A stretch of 64,000 nt of DNA, from positions 1,860,001-1,924,000 of the forward strand of contig NZ_CP072596.1 in the NCBI RefSeq assembly GCF_017815535.1, given 5' to 3'. Source of the stretch: Tessaracoccus sp. MC1865 (GTDB taxonomy: Bacteria; Actinomycetota; Actinomycetes; Propionibacteriales; Propionibacteriaceae). Shown here piece after piece: positions 15,913 through 25,422 of this stretch. Each line of letters begins with the position of its first letter. Position 1 is the stretch's first letter. Below the pieces are notes generated by a model. That model saw only the letters and a program-made list of their open reading frames with translations, did not search any database and was not told the DNA's origin. The translations under genes were made by a program, and so were the position numbers.

Positions 15913-17319
15913 TCAGGCTCCAATCAGGTCTGCAGGGGCGGCCAGGTGGCCGACGATGGCGGTGGCGGCAGCGACGGCCGGCGACACCAGGTGGGTGCGC
16001 CCACCCTTGCCCTGGCGTCCTTCGAAGTTGCGGTTCGAGGTGGACGCGGCGCGCTCCCCCGGGGCCAGCTGGTCCGGGTTCATGCCGAGGCACATCGAGC
16101 AGCCGGCGGCGCGCCACTCGGCGCCGAAGTCGAGGAAGACCTGGTGCAGGCCCTCGGTCTCGGCCTGGATGCGGACGCGCGCCGAGCCCGGCACGACCAG
16201 CATGCGGACGCCGTCGGCGATGTGCTGACCCTGCAGCACGGAGGCGGCGAGGCGCAGGTCCTCGATGCGGCCGTTCGTGCAGGAGCCCAGGAAGACGGTG
16301 TCGACGGTGATGTCGCGCATGGGTGTCCCGGGCACCAGGTCCATGTATTCGAGGGCACGCTTGGCGGTGGCCTGCTCGACCTCGGACTCGAAGTCTTCGG
16401 GGGCCGGCACGACGCCGCCCAGCGGGACGCCATGCCCCGGGTTGGTGCCCCAGGTGACGAACGGGGTCAGCTGCGTGGCGTCGATGTCCACCTCGACGTC
16501 GAACGTGGCGTCGTCGTCGGTGCGGAGGGTCTTCCAGTACTCGACGGCGGCGTCCCACTCCTCGCCCTCGGGCGCGTGCGGGCGACCCTTCAGGTAGGCG
16601 AACGTGGTCTCGTCCGGCGCCATCATGCCGGCCTTGGCGCCCCACTCGATGGACATGTTGCAGATCGTCATCCGGCCTTCCATCGAGAGGTTCTCGATGG
16701 TGGAGCCGCGGTACTCGACGATGTGGCCCTGGCCGCCGCCGGTGCCGACCTTGGCGATCAGCGCCAGGACGACGTCCTTGGCGGTGACGCCGTCAGGCAG
16801 TTCGCCGTTGATGTTGACGGCCATGGTCTTGGGCTTGGCCTGGTTCAGCGTCTGCGTGGCGAGCACGTGTTCGACCTCGGAGGTGCCGATACCGAACGCG
16901 AGGGCGCCGAAGGCGCCGTGCGTGGAGGTGTGGGAGTCGCCGCAGACGATCGTCATGCCCGGCTGGGTGACACCCAACTGGGGGCCGATGATGTGCACGA
17001 CGCCCTGGTCCTTGTCGCCCAGCGAGTGGATGCGGATCCCGAAGGCCGCCGCGTTCTCGCGCAGGGTGTCGACCTGCTTGCGCGAGACCGGATCAGCGAT
17101 CGGCGCAAGGATGTTCAGGGTGGGGGTGTTGTGGTCCTCTGTCGCGAGCGTGAGGTCCGGGCGACGGACGGGACGGCCGGCGAGGCGCAGGCCCTCGAAG
17201 GCCTGGGGGCTGGTCACCTCGTGGACGAGATGGAGGTCAATGTAGAGCAGGTCCGGCTCTCCCTCGGCGGCGCGGACGACGTGTGCGTCCCATACCTTTT
17301 CGCTCAGGGTCTTACCCAT
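15913..17319 (-). CDS. leuC: 3-isopropylmalate dehydratase large subunit
   Basis: A 468-aa [4Fe-4S] aconitase-family subunit. The cluster cysteines are visible in [13 protein letters not shown] and [12 protein letters not shown], and [32 protein letters not shown] is the characteristic N-terminal block. Its start [13 protein letters not shown] at 17319 follows AGGAG closely; a further in-frame ATG seven codons upstream is less likely. The divergent regulator gene ndgR starts 115 bp away, the classic leuCD/IclR-regulator arrangement of actinobacteria. Confidence 0.97.
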   Translation of the reverse strand: MGKTLSEKVWDAHVVRAAEGEPDLLYIDLHLVHEVTSPQAFEGLRLAGRPVRRPDLTLATEDHNTPTLNILAPIADPVSRKQVDTLRENAAAFGIRIHSLGDKDQGVVHIIGPQLGVTQPGMTIVCGDSHTSTHGAFGALAFGIGTSEVEHVLATQTLNQAKPKTMAVNINGELPDGVTAKDVVLALIAKVGTGGGQGHIVEYRGSTIENLSMEGRMTICNMSIEWGAKAGMMAPDETTFAYLKGRPHAPEGEEWDAAVEYWKTLRTDDDATFDVEVDIDATQLTPFVTWGTNPGHGVPLGGVVPAPEDFESEVEQATAKRALEYMDLVPGTPMRDITVDTVFLGSCTNGRIEDLRLAASVLQGQHIADGVRMLVVPGSARVRIQAETEGLHQVFLDFGAEWRAAGCSMCLGMNPDQLAPGERAASTSNRNFEGRQGKGGRTHLVSPAVAAATAIVGHLAAPADLIGA

Positions 17320-17416
17320 GGCTCCTCGCTTCGCAAACATTGGATCGTTCGTGTGTGAACTCCCCGTAAGTATGCAGGAATTGGCGCAACTTCCCCGTTT
17401 GCTTGTCCAGCATGTG

Positions 17417-17427
17417 GATTGATAATC
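17417..17427. promoter_or_regulatory. Dyad GATT-GAT-AATC in the leuC-ndgR gap
   Basis: A short inverted repeat lies 7 bp before the ndgR ATG in the region shared by two divergent promoters. NdgR/LtbR-type IclR regulators bind this gap in other actinobacteria, so it is a candidate operator; it also replaces any recognisable ribosome-binding site for ndgR. Confidence 0.4.
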
Positions 17428-17434
17428 TCACCAT

Positions 17435-18160
17435 ATGGACGACACATCTGGCGTTGGAGTACTCGACAAAGCGAGCCTCGTGCTGGCCGCTCTCGAGCGC
17501 AACCCCCTCACCCTCGCGGGCCTGGTCACGGCCACCGGACTGGCCCGACCCACCGCCCACCGCCTCGCGGTGGCATTGGAGCACCACCGGTTCGTGGGGC
17601 GCGACCTCCAGGGCCGCTTCGTGCTGGGCCCCCGCCTGATCGAGCTCGCCGAGTCCGCCGGCGAAGACCCCCTCCTGGCCACGGCCGGTCCCATCCTGCA
17701 GCGCCTCCGCGACATCACGGGCGAATCCGTCCAGTTGTTCCGCCGCCAGGGCGACGTCCGCGTGTGCGTGGCCTCAGTGGAACGCCCCACCGGTCTGCGC
17801 GACACCGTCCCCGTCGGCGCGCAAGTGTCGATGTCCGCCGGCTCTGCGGCCCAGGTGCTGCTGGCCTGGGAGGAGCCGGACAAGCTGGACAAGCTGCTCG
17901 ACGCGGCGTCGTTCACCATGGCCACGCTGCAGACCGTGCGCCGTCGTGGCTGGTCCCAGTCCGTGGCGGAGCGCGAGGCCGGCGTCGCGTCCGTCTCTGC
18001 CCCGGTGCTGGCACCGTCCGGCAAACTCATCGCGGCAGTGTCGGTCTCTGGGCCCATCGAGCGGCTGACCCGCTCCCCCGGTCGTCTCCACGCGCCTGCG
18101 GTGCTGGCGGCGGCCGAGCGCCTGAGCGAGGTTCTCCGTAGGAGCGGCGCCCCCGAATGA
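17435..18160 (+). CDS. ndgR: IclR-family regulator of leucine biosynthesis (NdgR/LtbR type)
   Basis: A 241-aa regulator: winged helix-turn-helix at about residues 10-65 (LDKASLVLAALERNPLTLAGLVTATGLARPTAHRLAVALE) and an IclR effector domain from about 75 to 240. The length and its place divergent from leuCD match NdgR (Streptomyces) and LtbR (Corynebacterium), which repress or activate leuCD and other amino-acid genes in response to amino acids. No clear Shine-Dalgarno precedes the ATG, so the mRNA may be leaderless. It is followed by a strong terminator. Confidence 0.92.
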   Translation: MDDTSGVGVLDKASLVLAALERNPLTLAGLVTATGLARPTAHRLAVALEHHRFVGRDLQGRFVLGPRLIELAESAGEDPLLATAGPILQRLRDITGESVQLFRRQGDVRVCVASVERPTGLRDTVPVGAQVSMSAGSAAQVLLAWEEPDKLDKLLDAASFTMATLQTVRRRGWSQSVAEREAGVASVSAPVLAPSGKLIAAVSVSGPIERLTRSPGRLHAPAVLAAAERLSEVLRRSGAPE

Positions 18161-18170
18161 GACAACCAGA

Positions 18171-18205
18171 AACATCCCTCGGCACACCGCCGGGGGATGT
18201 TTTTT
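18171..18205 (+). terminator. Intrinsic terminator of ndgR
   Basis: AACATCCCTCGGC pairs with GCCGGGGGATGTT (one T-G pair) and is followed by TTTTTT, ten bases after the ndgR stop. The same stem may also serve the converging gene on the other strand. Confidence 0.93.
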
Positions 18206-18210
18206 GTCGC

Positions 18211-18510
18211 CTAAAGGCCGGCCAACGCCCTGAAGACCTGCTTGACGCGCGGTTCGGTCTGTACCCGGTTGGTCACCTCGGCCCACGCCCTGTAGTGGTC
18301 GGTCTGCTTGTGGGCGTCCAGCGCACCCTCATCGACGTAGGCCTCGGCGAGTGTGAACCTCGTGGGGTCGTCGTCGTGCTGGAGAACGTCGAACCGGAGG
18401 CAGCCCGGTTCCTGGAGTGAGGCGGCGCTGTTGGCCACCGTCACGGCGGCGAACTCCTCCTCGGCTTCTGGATGGATGGTCACGACTACCTGGAAGACGT
18501 ACATGGGCAT
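18211..18510 (-). CDS. Antibiotic biosynthesis monooxygenase (ABM) domain protein
   Basis: A 99-aa dimeric alpha/beta-barrel protein. MYVFQVVVTIHPEAEEEFAAV, EPGCLRFDVLQHDDDPTRFTLAEAYVDEGALDAHKQTDHY is the standard ABM/LsrG-like pattern (quinone monooxygenases, autoinducer isomerases, heme-degrading relatives). The substrate cannot be told. Of three nearby ATGs I use the one at 18510, which is 8 nt from GGGGAG; 18516 and 18504 are alternatives. Confidence 0.85.
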   Translation of the reverse strand: MPMYVFQVVVTIHPEAEEEFAAVTVANSAASLQEPGCLRFDVLQHDDDPTRFTLAEAYVDEGALDAHKQTDHYRAWAEVTNRVQTEPRVKQVFRALAGL

Positions 18511-18621
18511 CAACATAGCTCCCCGGGGGTGGCTCGGGAGGCCGGGACCCGGGCACCGGCAGGGGTCGGGTCCGGGCTGATCCGGATACCCTCGCCGCCG
18601 CTGCCCCCCTACCCTCGAAAC

Positions 18622-19008
18622 ATGACCTACCACTATTCCGACGCCCCGGCCGCGCGGAGCGACGAACGCTCCATGGCGGTCCTCGCCCACCTCTCCGCGA
18701 TCATCGCCATGGTGCTCAGCGCCGGCTGGCTGAGCTTCGCCGGTCCCCTGATCGTCTGGTTCCTCTACAAGGACCGCAGCGGCTACGTCCGCCGTGCGGC
18801 CGCCGGTTCGTTCAACTTCAACATCTGGGCCTGGCTGATGAACGCCATCGCCTGGGTCTGCCTGTTCACGGTCGTCCTGATCCCGGTGTCGATCGTGCTC
18901 TGGGCGATCGCCGGCATCATGACCCTCTGGTGCCACATCCACGGAGCGGTTCGCGCGTCCGACGGCCGTCCCTACGACTACCCGGCGTCCGTCCGCATCC
19001 TCAGCTGA
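18622..19008 (+). CDS. DUF4870 membrane protein
   Basis: A 128-aa protein with three hydrophobic segments and the DUF4870 hallmarks: ERSMAVLAHLSAIIAMVL near the N-terminus, FLYKDRSGYVRRAAAGSFNFNIW in the middle and AIAGIMTLWCHIHGAVRASDGRPYDYPASVRIL at the end. The family is widespread and of unknown function (Tic20-like fold). It stands alone, in the same direction as ndgR. Confidence 0.88.
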   Translation: MTYHYSDAPAARSDERSMAVLAHLSAIIAMVLSAGWLSFAGPLIVWFLYKDRSGYVRRAAAGSFNFNIWAWLMNAIAWVCLFTVVLIPVSIVLWAIAGIMTLWCHIHGAVRASDGRPYDYPASVRILS

Positions 19009-19035
19009 CCGCCCGTCGCGCAGCCCTGGGCACAC

Positions 19036-19074
19036 AAAAAAGCAGCCTGGTCAACAGATGTTGACCAGGCTGCT
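19036..19074 (-). terminator. Intrinsic terminator of the tRNA-Gln/tRNA-Glu transcript
   Basis: AGCAGCCTGGTCAAC pairs perfectly with GTTGACCAGGCTGCT around AGAT (15-bp stem). On the minus strand it is followed by TTTTTT, so it ends the tRNA transcript. It can also stop read-through from the DUF4870 gene. Confidence 0.95.
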
Positions 19075-19081
19075 CGCTTGG

Positions 19082-19154
19082 TAGCCCCGACGGGATTCGA
19101 ACCCGCGCTACCGCCTTGAGAGGGCGACGTGCTAGGCCGCTACACAACGGGGCC
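19082..19154 (-). tRNA. tRNA-Glu (anticodon CTC)
   Basis: Cloverleaf of 73 nt: acceptor GGCCCCG/CGGGGCT with a G-T closing pair, D stem GTGT/GCAC, anticodon stem TCGCC/GGCGG with loop CTCTCAA (anticodon CTC), T stem GCGGG/CCCGT with loop TTCGAAT. The 3' CCA is encoded at 19079-19081. Confidence 0.96.
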
Positions 19155-19210
19155 CCTAACGCGTGGGAGAGCTTAACACTCTCTCCTGCTGGATGGCTAA
19201 TCGCCATCCG

Positions 19211-19282
19211 CAGGGGTACCAGGACTCGAACCTAGACTAACGGAACCAGAAACCGTCGGGCTGCCAATTACCCCATACCCCT
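19211..19282 (-). tRNA. tRNA-Gln (anticodon CTG)
   Basis: Cloverleaf of 72 nt: acceptor AGGGGTA/TACCCCT, D stem GGGT/GCCC, anticodon loop TTCTGGT (anticodon CTG), T stem CTAGG/CCTGG with loop TTCGAGT. CCA is not encoded. It is transcribed first, ahead of tRNA-Glu, from a promoter at 19313-19342. Confidence 0.96.
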
Positions 19283-19312
19283 AGTTACTCGGCTACCCGA
19301 GCACGAGAAGAA

Positions 19313-19342
19313 ACACTACACCACCCTCAGCCGGCTCCACAA
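19313..19342 (-). promoter_or_regulatory. Promoter of the tRNA-Gln/tRNA-Glu unit (TTGTGG-N18-TAGTGT)
   Basis: On the minus strand a -35 TTGTGG (19337-19342) and a -10 TAGTGT (19313-19318) are 18 bp apart, about 30 bp upstream of mature tRNA-Gln. Confidence 0.75.
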
Positions 19343-19361
19343 ATTCAGCGCGCGCGCCGGT

Positions 19362-20297
19362 TCAGGGCGTGGTGGTCGCGAGATTGAGGCGCCGGGCCAG
19401 CGACCAGGCCGCGAGCCCGAAGAGGACGAACGCCAGGATGTTCCAGCCGGCCTCCGCCCACGTGATACCCGTGGTTGCCCGCAGTTCCTCGAGCCCGATG
19501 CTGAAGAGCGCGTAGACATAGCTCAGGATGTTGTTCACGATGTGCGCCCCGATGGCGGCCTCGAGGCCCCCGGTCACCAGCACGAGCGAACCGGCCACCA
19601 GGCCGAACACCAGGCGGTGCGCGAACAGCGCCGGGTTCTGCAGCCCGTGCATGAGCGCGAACAGCAGCGCTGAGCCGAGGACGCCCACCCAGGCGCGACC
19701 CGTCGCCGAGCCGATGGCCTGCAGCAGGTAGCCCCGGAAGAAGAACTCCTCCGCAGCGGCCTGCAACGGCGAGGAGAGGACGATCAGCACCAGGAAGCCC
19801 TGCCACCCCGGCTGCCCCTCCGTGAACGGGGGCAACTGCCCGAGCGCCCACTGCGCCCACACGACGGCGTTGAGGAGCACGGCGGCCACCACCAGCGTCA
19901 TCAGCAGATAGCGCCACCGCATCCCCGGTTGGACGGAGGCGAGCCAGCGGGGTTTCACGCCGTGCACATAGCGCATCAGCAGTAGCGAGATGGGGATGAG
20001 CAGCGCGAGCGCCAACTGCCCCGACACGGGGCCGTCGGGGAGCCGGTAGCTGGCCGCGTCCGCCAGGTAGGCCGACCAGTCGCTGCCCCCGCGCACCAGG
20101 AACCCGAGGCCCAGGAAGGCCTGGTTCGCCAGCGGGATCAGCAGCGCATAGGCCGAGAAGCCCAGCAGAACGCCGAGGGTCACCGTCATGCCCAGGAACG
20201 GGACCTTCGGCAGCACCCTCGGGTACGGCATGTCCGGCGGCGGATCCACCGCCTCCCCTGGATGCAACAGCGCGAGCGGCGTAGGAGGCTGGGTCAC
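19362..20297 (-). CDS. CPBP-family intramembrane metalloprotease
   Basis: A 311-aa membrane protein with about eight hydrophobic segments. The CPBP (Abi) motifs are complete: EEFFFRGYLL with Glu183-Glu184 and Arg188, FALMHGLQN with Phe213 and His217, and HIVNNILSY near residue 263. These residues form the glutamate/histidine catalytic centre of type II CAAX prenyl endopeptidase relatives. Bacterial members act in bacteriocin self-protection or regulated proteolysis; the target here is unknown. The GTG start overlaps the upstream FAH-family gene by 4 bp. Confidence 0.88.
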   Translation of the reverse strand: MTQPPTPLALLHPGEAVDPPPDMPYPRVLPKVPFLGMTVTLGVLLGFSAYALLIPLANQAFLGLGFLVRGGSDWSAYLADAASYRLPDGPVSGQLALALLIPISLLLMRYVHGVKPRWLASVQPGMRWRYLLMTLVVAAVLLNAVVWAQWALGQLPPFTEGQPGWQGFLVLIVLSSPLQAAAEEFFFRGYLLQAIGSATGRAWVGVLGSALLFALMHGLQNPALFAHRLVFGLVAGSLVLVTGGLEAAIGAHIVNNILSYVYALFSIGLEELRATTGITWAEAGWNILAFVLFGLAAWSLARRLNLATTTP

Positions 20298-21097
20298 GCG
20301 TCGACGACGGGGTTGCTGAGCGTGCCGAGGCCGTCGATGCTGACGTGCACCTCGTCGCCGGGCTGCATCTCGCCCACTCCGGCGGGGGTGCCGGTGAGGA
20401 TGAGGTCGCCCGGGAGCAGGGTGATGGACTGCGAGATGTAGCTCACCAGCTCAGCGATGCCGCGCACCATCTGGGAGGTGTTGCCGCTCTGGCGTACCTC
20501 CTCGCCGAGCCGGGTCTCGATGGGCAGGTGGCCTGCCTCGTCGAGGGTGAGATGCGTGTTCATCCACGGCCCCAGCGGGAGGAACGTGTCCGCGCCCTTG
20601 GCGCGGGCCCACTGGCCGTCCGATGCCTGCCAGTCACGCGCGGTGACGTCATTGGCGATGGTGTAGCCGAAGATCACCTCGGGCACCCGCTCGACGGGCA
20701 CCTGCTTGCAGATCCGGCCGATCACGACGGCGAGCTCGCCCTCGAAATGCAGCGACTCCACCCCGGCGGGCCGGATGATCGACTCGTTGGGTCCGATCAC
20801 CGAGGTGTTCGGCTTCAGGAACAGCAGCGGCGCCGGCGGTACCTCCCCGCCCATCTCCTTGGCGTGGTCCGCGTAGTTCTTCCCGACGCCGACCACCTTG
20901 GAGCGCGGGATGACCGGCGACAGCAGCCGCACGTCGTCGAGCTCGTGCCGCTCCCCCGTGTAGTTGACGGGGACGCCGGCCAGCGGATCTCCGGTCAGCG
21001 TGGCGATGGTGTCGGGGTAGTCACCCCCGTCGACAGCGAGTTCGATGACCCCGTAGGCGGGATCCTGTCCGGCGGTGGCGAAACGTGCGATGCGCAT
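20294..21097 (-). CDS. Fumarylacetoacetate hydrolase family protein
   Basis: A 267-aa protein with the FAH C-terminal domain. The metal-binding glutamate pair is in [13 protein letters not shown] and the aspartate in [27 protein letters not shown] and [17 protein letters not shown] complete the pattern. Members hydrolyse or isomerise 2-keto acids and related C-C bonds (for example 2-hydroxyhepta-2,4-dienedioate isomerase or acylpyruvase). No catabolic operon surrounds it, so a housekeeping acylpyruvase or oxaloacetate tautomerase role is as likely as aromatic degradation. It overlaps the CPBP gene by 4 bp and follows cimA by 31 bp. Confidence 0.88.
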   Translation of the reverse strand: MRIARFATAGQDPAYGVIELAVDGGDYPDTIATLTGDPLAGVPVNYTGERHELDDVRLLSPVIPRSKVVGVGKNYADHAKEMGGEVPPAPLLFLKPNTSVIGPNESIIRPAGVESLHFEGELAVVIGRICKQVPVERVPEVIFGYTIANDVTARDWQASDGQWARAKGADTFLPLGPWMNTHLTLDEAGHLPIETRLGEEVRQSGNTSQMVRGIAELVSYISQSITLLPGDLILTGTPAGVGEMQPGDEVHVSIDGLGTLSNPVVDA

Positions 21098-21128
21098 GAG
21101 GCACAGAGTAGTGGACCCCGGCTCGGCG

Positions 21129-22709
21129 CTACTGCGCGTAGGTCATGAGTCCGTAGGCCAGCGCGTCGCGCAGCGCCTCCCACGAGGCCTCGATGACGTT
21201 GGTGCCCACGCCCACCGTCGTCCAGGCGTAGCCGTTGTACGCGGTGTCGATCAGCGTGCGGACGATGGCGTCGGTGCCGTGACCCTCGTCGAGGATGCGG
21301 ACGCGGTAGTCCGTGAGCTCGAACTGGGCCACCTGCGGGAACGTCGGCTGCAGCGCCGAGCGCAACGCGTGGTCCAGGGCGTTGACGGGCCCGTTGCCCT
21401 CGCCGACGACCATGAAACGGCCGCCGTTGGTCGTGAGCTTCACGGTGGCCTCGGAGAGGTCCTCGCCGGCGCGCTCCTCGGTGAAGACGCGCCAGCTCTG
21501 CACCTGGAACGGCAGTTCGAGGATGCCGAGTTCGTCGCGCAGCAGCATCTCGAAGCTGGCGTCGGCCGACTCATAGGAGTAGCCCTCGGCCTCGCGCTTC
21601 TTGACGCGCTCCGTGACCCGCGCGGCCAGTTCGCGGTCGTTCAGGTCGAAGCCGAGCTGCTCACCCTTGATCTGGATGTTGGCGCGGCCAGCCATGTCCG
21701 AGACCAGCATGCGCATGTCGTTGCCCACCAGGCTGGGGTCGATGTGCTGATAGAGGTTCTCGTCCACCTTGATGGCCGAGGCGTGGAGACCAGCCTTGTG
21801 CGCGAACGACGACTGACCGACGTAGGGCTGGCGACCCACCAGAGGCTGATGCGCCACCAGCGCGATGGCGTGCGCGACCCTGGTGAGCTCCGCCAGGTTT
21901 TCAGCCGGCAGCACGTCCCAGCCGTACTTGAGCTGGAGGTTGGGGATGAGGGCGGACAGATCTGCGTTGCCGGTGCGCTCCCCGTAACCGTTGAACGTGC
22001 CCTGCACGTGCATCACGCCCGCCTCGACGGCCGCCATGGTGTTGGCGACGGCACAGGCCGTGTCGTTGTGGCAGTGGATGCCCAGCCTCGCGCCGGTCGA
22101 CGCGGCCGCCTGGACCACCTCCGCCATCCAGCTGGGCAGCATGCCGCCGTTGGTGTCGCACAGGACCACGACGTCGGCGCCGGCCTCGTGGGCGGTGCGT
22201 ACCACCTGCAGCGCGTACTCGGGATTGGCGCGGTAACCGTCGAAGAAGTGCTCGCAGTCGACGAAGACGCGCTTGCCCTGGCTGCAGAGGTACTCGACGG
22301 TGTCGCGGACCATCTCGAGGTTCTCCTCGAGCGTGGTGCGCAGCGCACGGAAGACGTGCTCGTCATGAGACTTGGCCACGATGCAGATGTCATCAGTGCC
22401 GGCGTCGACGAGGGCCTTCGTCAGCGCGTCCTCAGAGGCGGTGGCGCCGGCCTTGCGGGTGGCACCAAAGGCGACCAGCCGGGAGCGCTGCAGGTCGAGT
22501 TCCCTGGCGGCGCGCTGGAAGAACTCCGTGTCGTTGGGGTTGGCCCCCGGCCAACCGCCCTCGATGAAGTGCACCCCCAGTTCGTCGAGGTAACCCGCGA
22601 TCTTCAACTTGTCGTTGACGGACAGGTGCATGCCCTCCTGCTGCGCTCCGTCGCGCAGGGAGGTGTCGAAGACGTGGAACTCGGCGGGCTGCACCGGCAC
22701 GGTCGGCAT
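21129..22709 (-). CDS. cimA: (R)-citramalate synthase
   Basis: A 526-aa enzyme of the DRE-TIM metallolyase group condensing acetyl-CoA and pyruvate to citramalate, the first step of threonine-independent isoleucine synthesis. The N-terminus [21 protein letters not shown] holds the metal-binding [24 protein letters not shown] is diagnostic of CimA rather than 2-isopropylmalate synthase, [18 protein letters not shown] gives the metal histidines, and a LeuA dimer (regulatory) domain fills the last 130 residues. It is divergent from leuB, whose product with LeuCD carries citramalate to 2-oxobutyrate. Confidence 0.95.
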   Translation of the reverse strand: MPTVPVQPAEFHVFDTSLRDGAQQEGMHLSVNDKLKIAGYLDELGVHFIEGGWPGANPNDTEFFQRAARELDLQRSRLVAFGATRKAGATASEDALTKALVDAGTDDICIVAKSHDEHVFRALRTTLEENLEMVRDTVEYLCSQGKRVFVDCEHFFDGYRANPEYALQVVRTAHEAGADVVVLCDTNGGMLPSWMAEVVQAAASTGARLGIHCHNDTACAVANTMAAVEAGVMHVQGTFNGYGERTGNADLSALIPNLQLKYGWDVLPAENLAELTRVAHAIALVAHQPLVGRQPYVGQSSFAHKAGLHASAIKVDENLYQHIDPSLVGNDMRMLVSDMAGRANIQIKGEQLGFDLNDRELAARVTERVKKREAEGYSYESADASFEMLLRDELGILELPFQVQSWRVFTEERAGEDLSEATVKLTTNGGRFMVVGEGNGPVNALDHALRSALQPTFPQVAQFELTDYRVRILDEGHGTDAIVRTLIDTAYNGYAWTTVGVGTNVIEASWEALRDALAYGLMTYAQ

Positions 22710-22838
22710 GGTCTCTCCAGTCGGTTGGGGATCTGGGGGAACAATACGCTGTCCAGCGCCTGCCCGGACGTCTCAGCCAGTGGACGGACACCTGAGACGC
22801 GCACCGCCACCGGAGACGCCTCGCGTAGGGTTTCCGCC

Positions 22839-23891
22839 ATGACTTCAGCGAAGATCGCCGTGATCGGCGGAGACGGTATCGGCCCCGAGGTGACCAGGGA
22901 GGCGCTCAAGGCGCTGACCGCCGCGGCCGGACCGGACACTTTCGAGTTCGTCGACTACGACCTGGGCGCCGAGCGCTGGCAGCGCACCGGCGAGGTCCTG
23001 CCGGACTCCGTCCTCGAAGAACTGAAGTCCGTCGACGCCATCGTGCTCGGCGCCGTCGGTGCGGCCCCCGGTTCGAAGGCCATCCCCAGCGGCCTCCTGG
23101 AGCGGGGCCTCCTGTTGAAGCTGCGCTTCGCCTTCGACCACGCCGTCAACCTCCGCCCCTCCAAGCTCTACCCGGGCGTCCCCACCCCCCTGGCGCCGCA
23201 CATCGTCGAGGGGCGCACCGTCGACTTCGTCGTGGTGCGCGAAGGCACCGAGGGCCTCTACTGCGGCAACGGCGGCTCAGTCCGCACCGGCACCCCACAT
23301 GAACTGGCCACCGAGGTCTCCGTCAACACCGCCTACGGCGTGGAGCGGGTCGTGCGTGACGCCTACCGTCGCGCCCAGGCGCGTCGTGGCCACCTCACGC
23401 TGCTGCACAAGCACAACGTGCTGGTCAACGCCGGCAGCCTCTGGAACCGCGTCTTCACGGAAGTCGGCCGGGAGTTCCCGGACGTCGAGACGAAGTACCT
23501 GCACATCGACGCGGCGATGATCGCCATGGTCGTGGACCCCGCGCAGTTCGACGTGATCGTCACCGACAACCTCTTCGGCGACATCGTCACGGATCTCGCC
23601 GCGGCGGTCACCGGCGGCATCGGGCTGGCGGCCTCGGCCAACATCAACCCCACCGGCGAATTCCCGTCGATGTTCGAGCCCGTACACGGCTCCGCCCCCG
23701 ACATCGCCGGCAAGGGCATCGCGGACCCGACGGCGGCCATCTCGTCGATGGCGCTGCTGCTCGACCACCTGGGCAGGCCGGAACTGGCGCAGAAGATCGA
23801 CGACGCGGTCACCGCAGACATCGGCGCCCGCGGCGCGGAGAAGTTCTCCACCACCGAGATCGGCGACCGGATCGCGGCCAAGCTCGCCTGA
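22839..23891 (+). CDS. leuB: 3-isopropylmalate dehydrogenase
   Basis: A 350-aa beta-decarboxylating dehydrogenase (isocitrate/isopropylmalate family) that oxidises 3-isopropylmalate, or 3-methylmalate in the CimA route. Start [23 protein letters not shown] is typical, with [30 protein letters not shown] and the metal-binding [25 protein letters not shown] later. The frame is open for a further 588 codons upstream, but those lie opposite cimA and are not coding. The 130-bp gap to cimA holds both promoters. A hairpin follows. Confidence 0.96.
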   Translation: MTSAKIAVIGGDGIGPEVTREALKALTAAAGPDTFEFVDYDLGAERWQRTGEVLPDSVLEELKSVDAIVLGAVGAAPGSKAIPSGLLERGLLLKLRFAFDHAVNLRPSKLYPGVPTPLAPHIVEGRTVDFVVVREGTEGLYCGNGGSVRTGTPHELATEVSVNTAYGVERVVRDAYRRAQARRGHLTLLHKHNVLVNAGSLWNRVFTEVGREFPDVETKYLHIDAAMIAMVVDPAQFDVIVTDNLFGDIVTDLAAAVTGGIGLAASANINPTGEFPSMFEPVHGSAPDIAGKGIADPTAAISSMALLLDHLGRPELAQKIDDAVTADIGARGAEKFSTTEIGDRIAAKLA

Positions 23892-23912
23892 CCAGGCACA
23901 ACGCAGGAACCC

Positions 23913-23940
23913 GTGACCCCGGCACCGCCGCCGGGGTCAC
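23913..23940. terminator. Hairpin between leuB and mgtE
   Basis: GTGACCCCGGC pairs perfectly with GCCGGGGTCAC around ACCGCC. It lies between two convergent genes, so it may act in both directions; there is no T-run. Confidence 0.7.
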
Positions 23941-23952
23941 GCCCACCGCGGA

Positions 23953-25314
23953 TCACACGCCGAGGACTGCCTTGGCGATCAGGAAGTAGATGACCAGGCC
24001 CGTGGCATCCACCAGGGTCGTGACCAGCGGCGCCGACACCACGGCCGGGTCGATCCCCATCTTCCGTGCCAGCAACGGCATGGCGCCGCCGATCGTGGCC
24101 GCCCACGCACAGATCAGCACGAGCGAGATGGCCACCACCAGAGCGATGCCGGGGCCGACGAAGAAGGTGCCGACGACGAGCCCGAGGATCGCCAGCATCA
24201 GGCCCAGCAGCAGCCCCACGCGCAACTCGCGCCACGCGACCGTTGGCAGGTCGCGGAACCTCAACTCACCGATCGCCAACGCCCGCACAGAGGCGGTCGC
24301 GGCCTGGGCCCCGGCGTTGCCACCGGCGCCGATCAGCATGGGGATGAACAGCGCGAGGGCGGCCACCTGCTCCAGCGTCGCCTCGAACGCCTGGGTCACC
24401 GATACCGTCAGCGTGGCGGCCACCAGCAGCAGAGACAGCCACATCGCCCGGTAGCGGGCCAGCCGGAACACTCCGACCGCCATGTAGTGGCCGGCCCACG
24501 GCGCCGAGCCGGACTGGAGGGCCGTGTCCTCGTTGTCGGCCTCCTCGATGACCTCGATGGCGTCGTCGAGCGAGAGCATGCCCACCAGGCGACCCTCGCT
24601 GTCGACCACCAGCATGTTGTACGCGTTGGTCTCGCGCATCAACCGTGAGGCGTCCTCGGCGCTCTCGGTGGCCGGCACGACGACGGCGTCCGGGTCCAGC
24701 AGTTCCCCGACGCGGGTCCCGGGCTCTGAGAGCACCAGCGTTCCGAGCTCCAGGACACCCACGAGATGACGCGTCGCGTCCACTGCGGCCAGGGTGTAGA
24801 CGTTCTCCGCCTGCTGCCCCTTCCGCTGCACGGTCAGGAGCGCCTCCCCCGCCGTCGCACCGGCCGGCACCGTGAGCACCTCGGGTGTCATCACGCGTCC
24901 GACGGAGCCCTTGGGGTAGCCGAGCAGGGTGGCGGTCATGGCGCGCTCAGTGGGGCTCAGGCCGCCCAGGACGCGCCGCACAACCTTGGCCGGGGCCTCG
25001 TTCAGCATCCGGGCGCGGTCGTCCGGGTCCATCCCCTCGACGACCTCCTGGAAGGCCTCATCACGCAGCGACTCGAGCAGCCGCTGTTGGTCGAACGGCT
25101 CGAGCTCCTCGAACACCTCGATGCCCGTGTCCTTGGGGAGCAGGCGGAACGCGATTGCCATCGGCACGTCGTCGAGCCGGGCCAGTTCCCCGGCGATGAC
25201 ATGGTCCGGTTGGTCGCCCAGCAACCTGGCGGCCTCAGGCAACCGCATCTCGTCGATCAGCTTGGTCAGTTCCCGGGCGTAGTCCTGGGTCGCCGTCCCG
25301 TCATCGCGCGCCAT
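23953..25314 (-). CDS. mgtE: Magnesium transporter MgtE
   Basis: A 453-aa channel: MgtE N-terminal helical domain about residues 1-130, two CBS domains about 135-255 (VGRVMTPEVLTVPAGATAGEAL and VGELLDPDAVVVPATESAEDASRLM), and five membrane segments from about 290, including the conserved GAGGNAGAQAAT and APLVTTLVDATGLVIYF motifs. CBS domains sense Mg2+ and close the pore. I use the ATG at 25314; the longer open frame upstream is not protein-like. Divergent from the helical-bundle gene at 25423. Confidence 0.94.
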   Translation of the reverse strand: MARDDGTATQDYARELTKLIDEMRLPEAARLLGDQPDHVIAGELARLDDVPMAIAFRLLPKDTGIEVFEELEPFDQQRLLESLRDEAFQEVVEGMDPDDRARMLNEAPAKVVRRVLGGLSPTERAMTATLLGYPKGSVGRVMTPEVLTVPAGATAGEALLTVQRKGQQAENVYTLAAVDATRHLVGVLELGTLVLSEPGTRVGELLDPDAVVVPATESAEDASRLMRETNAYNMLVVDSEGRLVGMLSLDDAIEVIEEADNEDTALQSGSAPWAGHYMAVGVFRLARYRAMWLSLLLVAATLTVSVTQAFEATLEQVAALALFIPMLIGAGGNAGAQAATASVRALAIGELRFRDLPTVAWRELRVGLLLGLMLAILGLVVGTFFVGPGIALVVAISLVLICAWAATIGGAMPLLARKMGIDPAVVSAPLVTTLVDATGLVIYFLIAKAVLGV

Positions 25315-25422
25315 CTCACCCTTCCCCCTTCGTAGCCGACCGAAGTCTAGCCGGGCATCTGTCACGGGCTGTGGCGACAACGGGTAGCGTCGAGCGTGAT
25401 GACCCACAGGAAGGCTGTGACC

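Noticed and set aside
19036-19074. Terminator assigned to the DUF4870 gene only
   Set aside because: The T-run lies on the minus strand, so it primarily ends the tRNA-Gln/tRNA-Glu transcript.
21075-22838. A very long plus-strand open frame running from opposite cimA into leuB
   Set aside because: It lies opposite cimA, whose minus-strand product is a complete citramalate synthase; the predicted protein is Val/Arg/His-rich with no motifs. leuB starts at 22839.
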